Source of the DNA: Planctomycetia bacterium | Lineage (GTDB): Bacteria; Planctomycetota; Planctomycetia; Pirellulales; Thermoguttaceae | Assembly: GCA_030539035.1 (NCBI GenBank) | Contig: JAUNSU010000024.1 | Location: 1 to 39,800 of the forward strand | Length of the DNA: 39,800 bases | Direction: 5' to 3' | In this document: positions 1-7,345 of the stretch, in pieces | Position numbering within the stretch: position 1 is the first letter of the stretch | Layout: each line of letters begins with the position of its first letter | Position numbers and translations under genes: made by a program | Notes under the pieces: model-generated | Told to the model about the DNA's origin: nothing | What the model saw: only the letters and a program-made list of their open reading frames with translations | Databases searched by the model: none

Positions 1-54
1 AAAGTATCCGTGAAAATCCGTGGTTTCAAAATCGGTTATTTACAGTTTGAGTAA
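1..54 (+). repeat. Partial copy (right half) of a dispersed fold-back repeat at the left window edge
   Basis: The first 54 bases match 16799-16852 almost exactly; the one clear difference is G versus A at position 4. The segment contains the two ATCCGTG words of the repeat's right arm followed by its 3' flank. After position 54 the two loci diverge completely. The left half of the repeat would lie beyond the window edge. Confidence 0.9.
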
Positions 55-157
55 AAGAAATTCTTTCGATTTCGCAATGAACTCCGGCCTTTTGCAATCC
101 GAAAATACGGCAAGCAAGTCCCCGGCTTTCATAGTGATCCGCTTCAAGGAGAAAATT

Positions 158-1069
158 ATGGCGATAAATGTAATTTGTCCGGGCTGCATGACCCGATTTC
201 AGGTGGACGACCGTTTTGCGGGAAAAAAAGGACCATGTCCAAAATGCGGACATATTATTGAGATTCCCAAAGAAAAGCTGATCATTCACGCACCGGAAGA
301 TATTACTTCCGGAGGAAAAACGGTGCCGGGCGGATCGACTCTTCGACCGATCACACAAGTTCGTTTTATCTTCAATCGGCGTCAGCTTTTTCTCGCGTTT
401 TTGGGAATTATCGCGATTTGCGCGGTTGCCTTCGGACTCGGCTTTTGGGAAAACTGCTTTGCCAAGGCGATCACCGGATTGGTCTGCACCTTTCTGATCG
501 GAATTCCGTTGACCGCTTACGGATACATGATGATTCGTGAAGAAGATGATCTTGAAATTCTTCTCGGAAACGAATTGTATAAACGTTCCTTCTTCGCCTC
601 GCTGGGATTCGCGCTGGTATGGACGATTTTCGAAGCCTTCGTTGTTTATCTGAATCCCGGTCCGGCCTTTGTGATCTATCTTGTTCCGACAATGATCCTG
701 GGATCCATCGTCGGGATTTATATTTACGATACCAACGGAGGGAAAGCGGCCCTTCTTTTCTCTCTGTTCGTGCTCAGTGTTCTTCTTCTTCGCGGGATCA
801 TGTTCGTCCCGGACGGCTGGATCTGGGAAAAGACCTTGACGCGAGTCCGCGCCGTTCCTTCCGCATCGGCAGAAACAGGACCCGCATCGACCGATCCCGC
901 CGCCGCGGCAAAGACGCCCGCAGGGAAAAAGGCTGATCCCAAAACCGCAGGAAATCAAAAAACAAATCCCGTAAACAAAACGCCCGGCAATGTTCAAAAG
1001 AAAGAGCCTGCCCCGGCGGCCCCTCTTACAAGGGAAGCGCCTGATGTCCGCAAAATGAGAAATCGGTAA
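158..1069 (+). CDS. Zinc-ribbon multi-pass membrane protein of unknown function
   Basis: A 303-residue protein. The start is the ATG at 158, chosen because AAGGAG (146-151) sits 6 nt upstream; longer in-frame starts lie inside the repeat. Residues 4-38 form a zinc ribbon with cysteines C7, C10, C27 and C30 (CPGC...CPKC). Five hydrophobic segments follow (about 77-96, 103-123, 145-165, 168-189, 196-216). Residues 225-303 are a low-complexity Ala/Pro/Lys tail, probably disordered. Such zinc-ribbon plus membrane proteins are common in planctomycetes and have no assigned reaction; a regulatory or scaffold role is only a guess. No good promoter was found in the 157 bases upstream. A strong terminator follows. 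Confidence 0.8.
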   Translation: MAINVICPGCMTRFQVDDRFAGKKGPCPKCGHIIEIPKEKLIIHAPEDITSGGKTVPGGSTLRPITQVRFIFNRRQLFLAFLGIIAICAVAFGLGFWENCFAKAITGLVCTFLIGIPLTAYGYMMIREEDDLEILLGNELYKRSFFASLGFALVWTIFEAFVVYLNPGPAFVIYLVPTMILGSIVGIYIYDTNGGKAALLFSLFVLSVLLLRGIMFVPDGWIWEKTLTRVRAVPSASAETGPASTDPAAAAKTPAGKKADPKTAGNQKTNPVNKTPGNVQKKEPAPAAPLTREAPDVRKMRNR

Positions 1070-1095
1070 ATTGTCCAAAAGATCAAACTGGCCTA

Positions 1096-1129
1096 AAAAA
1101 AACGTCCGAAATTTTCGGACGTTTTTTTT
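1096..1129. terminator. Bidirectional rho-independent terminator
   Basis: AACGTCCGAAA and its inverted copy ending in CGGACGTT form a tight hairpin with an A-run before and a T-run (1122-1129) after. It lies between the convergent zinc-ribbon gene (ends 1069) and beta-helix gene (ends 1167) and can serve both strands. Confidence 0.9.
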
Positions 1130-1166
1130 ATAAACCTTTTTCCGTTTTCATTGAAGAAAGATCTTT

Positions 1167-2972
1167 TTATTTCTGGGGCTTTTCGTATTTTTTGAAGGTC
1201 CCGGTTTTTTCCATTCCCAATTCGTCGGCGATTTTCTTCAGTTCGTTCTTTTGGTAATAGGTCTTTCCGCACCAACGGAGAAGAGGATTTTCCGATTGAT
1301 AATACTGATTCCCTTCAAGGGTCAATCCTTCGCGCCAATCGTTTTCCATCCGAATGCAAACTTCGGTCGATTCACTGAAAACATTATTACGAACAACGAA
1401 ATTCTTGGTTTTTGCGCGATTGTGATAGAACATGAGATGGGCTCCGTTCGGATTCGGGCGCTGATCATGTCCCCATCCGTATCCGGCATCAAGGCAGATA
1501 TTGTCTTCGACAAGGATATTTTCCGTAATATCAGCGTTCCAGTACTCGAACGAATATTCGGAATTCCAGATCAGATTTTTCCGATAGATCGTATTGACTT
1601 CGGTATCTTTGCGGCCCTGGTTGGTAAGAGCGGCATCATAGATCTCCCAAAGCCGGTTTTCCTCGACGAGATTCCCGTCGCAATCGCCCCAGAATTCGAT
1701 TCCGTTTCCGAATCGGACAGGAACACCGTTGGGATGAGTGAACTGGTGTCCTCCGCCGATATAATAGATATCGCATTTGCGGATAGTGATTCGTTGAGTC
1801 GATCCTCCTCCGAATCCATGAGCCGCGCCGTAGGCGACAGCAAGATCTTCAAAGAGAAGATCATGCCGCCCTCCCTCATTGATGATCGTCCTGCGCAAGG
1901 CGAGTTCGATCGATTTGAACTTGCTGGCGGGATTTCCGTTAAATCGGAGATAAACCCGTTGATCTTCCGGATTGAACCAGTAATCGCCCGGCTTTTTACA
2001 ATCTTCCAGATTCCATTTTTTGATTCCGCAGCGGAGAAAGTCCTTGCAGTTTCCGTGATCAAAAATGATATTGCCGACATCGCAAGGGAGCTTTTTACTC
2101 ATGTCCAGCGTTGCTTCGAAGGCATCGAGAATTTCAAATTCCAGAACGGAATCCGCGGGCATTCCTCCGATCGACAGATGATATCGGATACTCATATCTT
2201 TTGGAAGCGGCTCTGAAAGTTCCGTATTGACCGTATTAAAAAGAAAAACGGAGAATTCTTTCCATTCCGGCGTAAGAGAAGCAACGTTGGTCGAAGTGAA
2301 GAATGAAGTGAAAGGAAAATTGGAATTTTGGATCTTAAGTCCGTTCATCTTAAACGGTTTGGAACATCGGGCTTTAAAAGTGATTTGCAGTCCGGATTCG
2401 GGAAAAGTGTGAGGAACGGAAGGTCCCCAGATCTGAATATGATTGGAGGCGGTTCCCGATTTTGAGCATTCGAGCTTGAATCCGGATCCAACGGTCGAGA
2501 TTTTCCCGGCGGCGCCGGCTTCCTGATGCAATCTCCAGGAATTGTCTCCCTGAACGGTATAATTCCCTTTCTTAACCGTATTGAATTCTTTGCCTAGGAC
2601 AGGTTCCGTCTTTTGGGTTGCCCAGATTCCCGGTTGAACTTCAGTCCAGTCTTTCGGAGAGGAGGCTTCCATGGATCCATAGAACTTGGGGAGATCCCCT
2701 TCTCCATAAGCGCCGTAATAAACCCGATTTCCTTCTTCCCCGCTGTGCGGGATAAGGATTTCGCGCCAAAGTCCGCCGCGGACGAAGAGGATCCTGTCGC
2801 CAGCCTTGATCTCCGCCTTATTGACCTTGGCGATCGTTTGCCAAGCCGTATTCGGAGAAAGACCGTCGCGATCATCCGATCCCGTTTTACTGTCTACATA
2901 ATAGGTCGCCGCCGATGCGGAAACCGAGAAAGCCAATAAAAATAGAAACGTCCAGATTGATGCTGTTTTCAT
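1167..2972 (-). CDS. Secreted right-handed parallel beta-helix protein with an inserted binding-like domain
   Basis: A 601-residue protein with a signal peptide (1-21, cleavage near ASA-A). Residues 22-115 have the opening seen in pectate-lyase-like beta-helix proteins: TYYVDSKTGSDDRDG, then NTAWQTIAKVN and GDRILFVRGG. Residues about 300-560 show repeated short beta-turn segments rich in Asn/Gly, such as RKNLIWNSEYSF and VEDNICLDAGYGWG. Between them, about 135-290 reads as a separate beta-sandwich, possibly carbohydrate-binding. The family contains polysaccharide lyases, epimerases and hydrolases; no catalytic set is recognised, so the reaction is unknown. The start has AAAGGG upstream. It follows folD by 126 bp on the same strand, separated by a nested hairpin, and probably has its own promoter. 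Confidence 0.82.
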   Translation of the reverse strand: MKTASIWTFLFLLAFSVSASAATYYVDSKTGSDDRDGLSPNTAWQTIAKVNKAEIKAGDRILFVRGGLWREILIPHSGEEGNRVYYGAYGEGDLPKFYGSMEASSPKDWTEVQPGIWATQKTEPVLGKEFNTVKKGNYTVQGDNSWRLHQEAGAAGKISTVGSGFKLECSKSGTASNHIQIWGPSVPHTFPESGLQITFKARCSKPFKMNGLKIQNSNFPFTSFFTSTNVASLTPEWKEFSVFLFNTVNTELSEPLPKDMSIRYHLSIGGMPADSVLEFEILDAFEATLDMSKKLPCDVGNIIFDHGNCKDFLRCGIKKWNLEDCKKPGDYWFNPEDQRVYLRFNGNPASKFKSIELALRRTIINEGGRHDLLFEDLAVAYGAAHGFGGGSTQRITIRKCDIYYIGGGHQFTHPNGVPVRFGNGIEFWGDCDGNLVEENRLWEIYDAALTNQGRKDTEVNTIYRKNLIWNSEYSFEYWNADITENILVEDNICLDAGYGWGHDQRPNPNGAHLMFYHNRAKTKNFVVRNNVFSESTEVCIRMENDWREGLTLEGNQYYQSENPLLRWCGKTYYQKNELKKIADELGMEKTGTFKKYEKPQK

Positions 2973-2998
2973 AATACCCTTTCTTTATTGATATTCAG

Positions 2999-3004
2999 AT
3001 TATA
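2999..3004 (-). promoter_or_regulatory. Possible -10 box of the beta-helix gene
   Basis: On the minus strand this reads TATAAT, 26 bp before the start codon at 2972. No good -35 box sits at the expected spacing (TTTTTC at 16 bp), so support is partial. Confidence 0.35.
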
Positions 3005-3010
3005 GTGTTT

Positions 3011-3060
3011 GCCGGGAACAGAAAAAGTCTTTTATTGCTTTTTCTTTCAGATATCCCGGC
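3011..3060 (-). terminator. Nested hairpin between folD and the beta-helix gene
   Basis: GCCGGGA (3011-3017) pairs with TCCCGGC (3054-3060). Inside it, AGAAAAAG (3020-3027) pairs with CTTTTTCT (3038-3045). Read on the minus strand, the inner hairpin ends in a CTTTTTCT run and may end folD transcription. The outer stem is not followed by a T-run, so it could also be an RNA-stability hairpin. Confidence 0.4.
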
Positions 3061-3098
3061 TTGTATTTCGTACGGATCCGATTTTTATGCAAGGATCT

Positions 3099-4001
3099 TC
3101 AGCGAACGGAATTTTTCGCGCTATTCAGTGTATTGAGCAGGAGCATGGTAACCGTAAGAGGCCCAACGCCGCCGGGAACAGGGGTAATGGCGGAAGCAAC
3201 CTCTTTCACGGAATCAAAGTCAACATCGCCGACCAGCTTTTTAACCTTGATCGGATTCCCGTTTTCATCCGTACTGCCGACCTCGATCCGGTTCATTCCG
3301 ACATCGATCACCACGGCGCCCGGCTTAACCATATCGGCCGTAAGGAAGTTCGCCTTTCCGATCGCAACGATAAGGATATCGGCAGTCCGCGTGATCTCCG
3401 GCAGATTTTTTGTCCGGCTGTGCGCGATGGATACCGTTGCGTTCGCTCCAACGGCTTTTTGGACAAGAAGAAGGGCCATCGGTTTTCCGACAATATCGCT
3501 TCTTCCGACGATTACGGCATGTTTGCCGTCCGTTTCAATATTATACCGGACAAGCATCTGCTGGATTCCATAAGGAGTACAGGGAAGAAATCGGGGACGT
3601 CCCTGCGAGATCAGACCGACGTTTTCCGGATGGAACGCGTCCACATCTTTCGAGGGGTCAATCGCGTCAAGGATCTCCTTTTCCTCAATTCCTTTCGGCA
3701 AGGGAAGCTGGACAAGAATTCCGTGAACTTTGGCGTCCTGATTCAGTTTGCGAATCAGATCCAGAAGATCCGCGGTCGTTGTATCTTGATCAAGCCGATA
3801 CATCAGGCTTTCGATTCCCGCCTTTTGACAGGCCATTTCCTTATTTCGGACATAGACTTGACTCGCGGGATTCTCTCCGACAAGGATCACGGCCAATGCG
3901 GGAACGATTCCGGACGCTTCCTTAAACCGGCCAACCTCTTCCGCAATTTCCGCCCGAATCTGATCCGCAAGGGCCTTTCCGTCCAATATCATCGCAGACA
4001 T
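3099..4001 (-). CDS. folD: Bifunctional methylenetetrahydrofolate dehydrogenase / methenyltetrahydrofolate cyclohydrolase FolD
   Basis: A 300-residue protein, full length for FolD. This cytoplasmic enzyme interconverts 5,10-methylene-, 5,10-methenyl- and 10-formyl-tetrahydrofolate and supplies purine and formyl-Met synthesis. Visible landmarks: Y50 and K54 in YVRNK (the catalytic Lys), VQLPLP at 97-102, D121 in DVDAFHP, PCTPYGI near 140, the NADP-site motif VGRSDIVGKP at 165-174, and the C-terminal PVPGGVGP signature. The start at 4001 has GAAAGGA upstream. The cysteine hydrolase gene ends 51 bp upstream on the same strand, so the two may be cotranscribed. Nothing looks abnormal. Confidence 0.97.
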   Translation of the reverse strand: MSAMILDGKALADQIRAEIAEEVGRFKEASGIVPALAVILVGENPASQVYVRNKEMACQKAGIESLMYRLDQDTTTADLLDLIRKLNQDAKVHGILVQLPLPKGIEEKEILDAIDPSKDVDAFHPENVGLISQGRPRFLPCTPYGIQQMLVRYNIETDGKHAVIVGRSDIVGKPMALLLVQKAVGANATVSIAHSRTKNLPEITRTADILIVAIGKANFLTADMVKPGAVVIDVGMNRIEVGSTDENGNPIKVKKLVGDVDFDSVKEVASAITPVPGGVGPLTVTMLLLNTLNSAKNSVR

Positions 4002-4052
4002 ATTTTTTTATCCTTTCTGTATTGGAGTATTATATCAAATATCCAATTTCCA

Positions 4053-4649
4053 TTATTTCAGATTTTCAAGAAAAGAATCGACGGTGAACGCGCCGCCGAG
4101 GATGGGACTGATTTGCGATTCCACATACTCCTGTAAATTCACGTTGGTCGCGCAGCACGCTTCCGGGATCATTCGGACCTGATATCCCAGATCGTATGCG
4201 CTCCATGCGGTTGCCTGCGCACAGATATTGGAAAGGAATCCGCAAACGATCAGATTCCGGATCCCCGCGGATTCCAAAAGATTTTGCAGATTCGTATTGG
4301 AAAACGCACTGAGAGACCGTTTCCCGGAAAGAACCGGCTCTCCGTCGATCGGGGCAAGTTCACTGATGATCTGATGGCCCCAGGTACCAAGCGCGAAAAT
4401 ATCATTCTGATTGATCCCTTCCAGAATTCCGACGGATCCTTTTTCGGCAACCCAATTTTTATCCAAAGTAAAAGGACAGTGAATGATCCGGCAGCCTTTG
4501 GCCCGTGCGCCCTGAAGAAGCCGAACGGCATTCGGGATCGTCCCGACCCGCGCCAACTCTTCTTTTACAAGATCATGCAGTTTTCCGCCCGGCTTGCAAA
4601 AATCGTTCTGAAATTCAATAAAAATGAGGGCCGTTTCCTTCGCGATCAT
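4053..4649 (-). CDS. Isochorismatase-like cysteine hydrolase
   Basis: A 198-residue cytoplasmic protein of the isochorismatase/nicotinamidase superfamily. The Asp-Lys-Cys catalytic triad is visible as D16 (FQNDF), K110 (GKRSLSAF) and C143 (SNICAQAT), in the family order and spacing. Members cleave C-N or C-O bonds (nicotinamide, N-carbamoyl amides, isochorismate); the sequence does not settle the substrate. The start at 4649 has GGAGAGGA upstream. The gene has its own promoter (4745-4772) with an inverted repeat over the predicted transcription start, suggesting regulated expression. folD follows 51 bp downstream. A nicotinamidase role is possible, but the metal-site histidines were not confirmed. 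Confidence 0.85.
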   Translation of the reverse strand: MIAKETALIFIEFQNDFCKPGGKLHDLVKEELARVGTIPNAVRLLQGARAKGCRIIHCPFTLDKNWVAEKGSVGILEGINQNDIFALGTWGHQIISELAPIDGEPVLSGKRSLSAFSNTNLQNLLESAGIRNLIVCGFLSNICAQATAWSAYDLGYQVRMIPEACCATNVNLQEYVESQISPILGGAFTVDSFLENLK

Positions 4650-4723
4650 AAAAAATCCTCTCCGTGTCTGTTTCTATAGAATTGGGATCGGGATATCCAT
4701 TCGGATCAAAGCCGAACTTCAAG

Positions 4724-4747
4724 AATAAACGTTTACTTCCGTTTATT
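4724..4747. promoter_or_regulatory. Inverted repeat over the cysteine hydrolase transcription start (operator candidate)
   Basis: AATAAACG (4724-4731) and CGTTTATT (4740-4747) are perfect 8-bp arms 8 nt apart. The site overlaps the -10 box (4745-4750) and the predicted start near 4738, the usual place for a repressor of a homodimeric regulator. Confidence 0.5.
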
Positions 4748-4772
4748 ATCGCACAAAGAAAGAAAAAATCAA
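4745..4772 (-). promoter_or_regulatory. Sigma70-type promoter of cysteine hydrolase-folD
   Basis: Minus strand: -35 TTGATT (4767-4772), 16-bp spacer, -10 GATAAT (4745-4750) preceded by a TGC extended -10. The predicted transcript starts near 4738 and has a leader of about 90 nt before the ATG at 4649. Confidence 0.6.
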
Positions 4773-4784
4773 GAGAGCGCTTTC

Positions 4785-4821
4785 CGGTCGGATCCGGATC
4801 CCGCGGGAAAGGATCCGACCG
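4785..4821 (-). terminator. Strong hairpin downstream of the acyltransferase/acyl-ACP synthetase gene
   Basis: CGGTCGGATCC (4785-4795) and GGATCCGACCG (4811-4821) are perfect 11-bp arms around a 15-nt loop. It lies 35 bp after the stop of the upstream minus-strand gene. No T-run follows at once (a T-rich stretch comes about 20 nt later), so it may be a terminator or an RNA 3'-end stabiliser. Confidence 0.45.
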
Positions 4822-4855
4822 TTTTCGAACATAATAGAAAAGGATCGAAAAAAGA

Positions 4856-7132
4856 TCAGGAATAAAGCTCCATCGCGGTTTTTTTGATTCCGCGAAGATC
4901 CAGTTTACCGGATCCCAAAAGCGGGATCGTTTCGACTTGCCGGAAATTGACCGGAGACGGGACCCAAAGCTGCGGAAGATCCGCGTCGAGCAGACGGCGG
5001 CAGATCTCTTCCGGCGTAAGGGCAAGTTCCGTATAAAGAACAACGATCTTTTCCCCTTTTTTCTCGTCGGGAACAGAACTGACCGCGATTTGAACTCCGT
5101 TTTCGGATTCCTGTTTTTCGGAATGATTTCCTTTCTCTTTTTCTGTATCGGTAAGAATCTTAACGATCTTTTCTTCGACGAAGACCAGAGGGACCATTTC
5201 CCCGCCCAGTTTGGCCATTCGGGTCAAGCGGCCGGTGATAAAGATGAATCCTTCGGAATCGCGCAAAGCAATATCGCCGGTGCTCAGCCAATCGCCGTTG
5301 AAAGAGGCTTTGGTCCGATCCGGATCCTCATAATATCCGCGCATTACGGACGCGCCCTTTACCTCCATCATTCCCTGCTGGCCGGGCGGAAGGATCTCAC
5401 CGGTATCCGGATCGACAATGCGGACCGTGAACCCGGGACAGGGACGTCCGATCGATCCTTCTTTTCGATAGGGAATATAAGGATCCGGCAATCGTTCTTC
5501 CGGAATATTGACCGCTAAAACAGGGGCAAGCTCGGTCATTCCGAACCCTTCGGAGAGTGCGTGTCCGTATTTTTCCCGCCAGCCCTGGGCAAGATCCGGC
5601 GCAAGCTTTTCCGCGCCCGGAATCGCCGCGTTGACCGATCGAAAACATTCGCCCGGACAGCGCCGAAAATAATTCCGCGCAAACGTCGGCGTCATCGTCA
5701 ATACGGTAATATCCTGCTTTTGCGCAAGTTCTCCCACCAGCTTCGATTCCAGCGGATTGACATGATAATATCCCCTGATCGGAAGACAAAGCGATCCCCA
5801 CATCGCGGTCGTATATCCAAAGGAATGAAAAAGAGGAAGAACACCCAAATGCCGGTCGAAAACATCAAAATTCAAAACCTGCATGAATCCCAGAACATTG
5901 GACGCGATATTCGATTCCGAGAGCATTACCCCTTTCGGTTCTCCTGTTGCTCCCGATGTAAAGATGATCGAATTCAGATCATCCGGTTTCTTTCGGGCAA
6001 GTCCGAGCAGCCGTTCCAGACAGCAGGTTGGAAGCAGAGATTCCAAAAGACCCATAATTTTCGCGGATCGGGGCACCTTCTTCAAAAGATCTTCCAAAAA
6101 CAGAAATTCCGTGTCCAGCTTTTCCAGATGCGGAAGTTTCTGAAAGAATTTTCTGGAGGTCAATACATGTTTGATCCCGACCTTGCGTATGCAGTAATTA
6201 TTTGTATCGTTGCTGAATGTGTAATTTAAATTGATCGGAACACGATGATCAAAAATGAGCGCGGCATTCGCGAGGATATCCCCAACCGAGGTCGGTAAAA
6301 GGATTCCCACGTTTTTTTCTTCCGGTCCCAAATAACGCCGAAGGACTTGCCGGACGATCAGGATCCGAAGAATCGTTCCTTTACCGGTAAGATTCATTCC
6401 CGATGTATCCGCGATTCGATTTTTCCGTCCGAAACGGCGGCAATTCCGAAGAGTCCATCGGGCAAAAGTGTATAATTGGCGATCTTGCGGAAAACGACCC
6501 GGCATCATTGCGTCCACTCCCAATTCTTCGAGTCGGGCAAAAACGGACCAGCTCCCTTTCGGATTTCGAATCGGTTCCCCAAAAGCGATTGTTGCCCTTC
6601 TTAACAGTCGGGTCGGTCGAACAGGCGACCCTTTCGGACGCGCTTTAGAAAACATACTTCCCCAGAATCCGCCGATATAAACAGGAACGATCGGACAATC
6701 TCCGCAGTTCTCAAAGATTTTCTCGTATTCCGGCCGAAAAGGGCTCAACTGCTCTGTTCGCGTCAAATCTCCTTCCGGAAAGATCACAACCGCTTCTCCG
6801 TTCCGAAGAGCGTCGGCTGCCGTTTTTTGCATTTCAGCAATCGAATTCGGATCTTCCGGTAAAAAACGAATCGTATTCTTTCCAAAAGCGGAAGATTCGG
6901 GAAAACGATCCTTTTCCGTATACTCCGGAACGACAAACCGGATTTTGCGTCCGCAATATCGCGCAAGGAATAAAGGATCCAACGTACTTTCCCGATTGCA
7001 GACCAGAAGAACACCTCCCTGCTGAGGAACATTTTTCCGATCAATGATCCGGGGCCGATAGATCCCCGCGAAAAAGATCCCCTTCAATTTGGATATCAAA
7101 TTTGAACAACATGCCTGTTTTTTTATACTCAT
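4856..7132 (-). CDS. PlsC-like acyltransferase fused to an acyl-ACP synthetase/AMP-binding domain (Aas-like)
   Basis: A 758-residue two-domain protein laid out like the last two thirds of Aas, which reacylates lysophospholipids; no MFS domain is present. Residues 1-220 are PlsC-like, with FPEGD (118-122) and VPVYIGGFWGS. The catalytic NHxxxxD motif reads N46-R47-E-S-T-L-D52, so the histidine is replaced by arginine. Residues about 250-758 are an adenylate-forming domain with SGATGEPKG near 390-400, GFGMTELAPV and the STGD/GRLTRMAKLGGE hinge. The synthetase half looks intact and should activate fatty acids; the acyltransferase half may be inactive or altered. The start at 7132 has only a weak ribosome site. 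It lies 213 bp after the permease gene, with a long palindrome upstream. Confidence 0.88.
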   Translation of the reverse strand: MSIKKQACCSNLISKLKGIFFAGIYRPRIIDRKNVPQQGGVLLVCNRESTLDPLFLARYCGRKIRFVVPEYTEKDRFPESSAFGKNTIRFLPEDPNSIAEMQKTAADALRNGEAVVIFPEGDLTRTEQLSPFRPEYEKIFENCGDCPIVPVYIGGFWGSMFSKARPKGSPVRPTRLLRRATIAFGEPIRNPKGSWSVFARLEELGVDAMMPGRFPQDRQLYTFARWTLRNCRRFGRKNRIADTSGMNLTGKGTILRILIVRQVLRRYLGPEEKNVGILLPTSVGDILANAALIFDHRVPINLNYTFSNDTNNYCIRKVGIKHVLTSRKFFQKLPHLEKLDTEFLFLEDLLKKVPRSAKIMGLLESLLPTCCLERLLGLARKKPDDLNSIIFTSGATGEPKGVMLSESNIASNVLGFMQVLNFDVFDRHLGVLPLFHSFGYTTAMWGSLCLPIRGYYHVNPLESKLVGELAQKQDITVLTMTPTFARNYFRRCPGECFRSVNAAIPGAEKLAPDLAQGWREKYGHALSEGFGMTELAPVLAVNIPEERLPDPYIPYRKEGSIGRPCPGFTVRIVDPDTGEILPPGQQGMMEVKGASVMRGYYEDPDRTKASFNGDWLSTGDIALRDSEGFIFITGRLTRMAKLGGEMVPLVFVEEKIVKILTDTEKEKGNHSEKQESENGVQIAVSSVPDEKKGEKIVVLYTELALTPEEICRRLLDADLPQLWVPSPVNFRQVETIPLLGSGKLDLRGIKKTAMELYS

Positions 7133-7156
7133 TATCTTATACGATCATTCCAAAAG

Positions 7157-7183
7157 GTTTTCGTCCCCGCAAAGCGCGAAAAC
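7157..7183 (-). promoter_or_regulatory. Leader hairpin before the Aas-like gene
   Basis: GTTTTCG (7157-7163) pairs with CGAAAAC (7177-7183), with an inner CGC/GCG stem. It lies in the presumed 5' leader between the palindrome at 7196-7217 and the start at 7132. Confidence 0.35.
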
Positions 7184-7191
7184 GGGCCATT

Positions 7192-7217
7192 ATTATATCA
7201 ATAAATATTTATTGATA
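7192..7217 (-). promoter_or_regulatory. Perfect 22-bp palindrome next to a -10 box upstream of the Aas-like gene (operator candidate)
   Basis: Positions 7196-7217 equal their own reverse complement over all 22 bases; each half is TATCAATAAAT. On the minus strand a TATAAT box (7192-7197) abuts it, so the palindrome fills the spacer region. No good -35 was found. This suits a regulator-dependent promoter, perhaps responsive to fatty acids given the gene, but that link is inference. Confidence 0.5.
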
Positions 7218-7345
7218 CTCTCCAATGGTAAATTGAAATCGTTCCTTGATCTTTATCGTATAGGAAAACTGTTGAGTTTACAGAAAAACGCAAGAATTTG
7301 ACATTTTTTTAAATTTTGTCATTTTCAAATCAAAAACGGTTCCTT

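Noticed and set aside
26-1078. A 350-codon minus-strand frame opposite the zinc-ribbon gene
   Set aside because: Composition is Arg/Cys/Gly-rich without a fold pattern; the plus-strand gene has the ribosome site, zinc ribbon and membrane helices.
1251-2216. A 321-codon plus-strand frame opposite the beta-helix gene
   Set aside because: No ribosome site or family pattern; the opposite strand has a signal peptide and repeat motifs.
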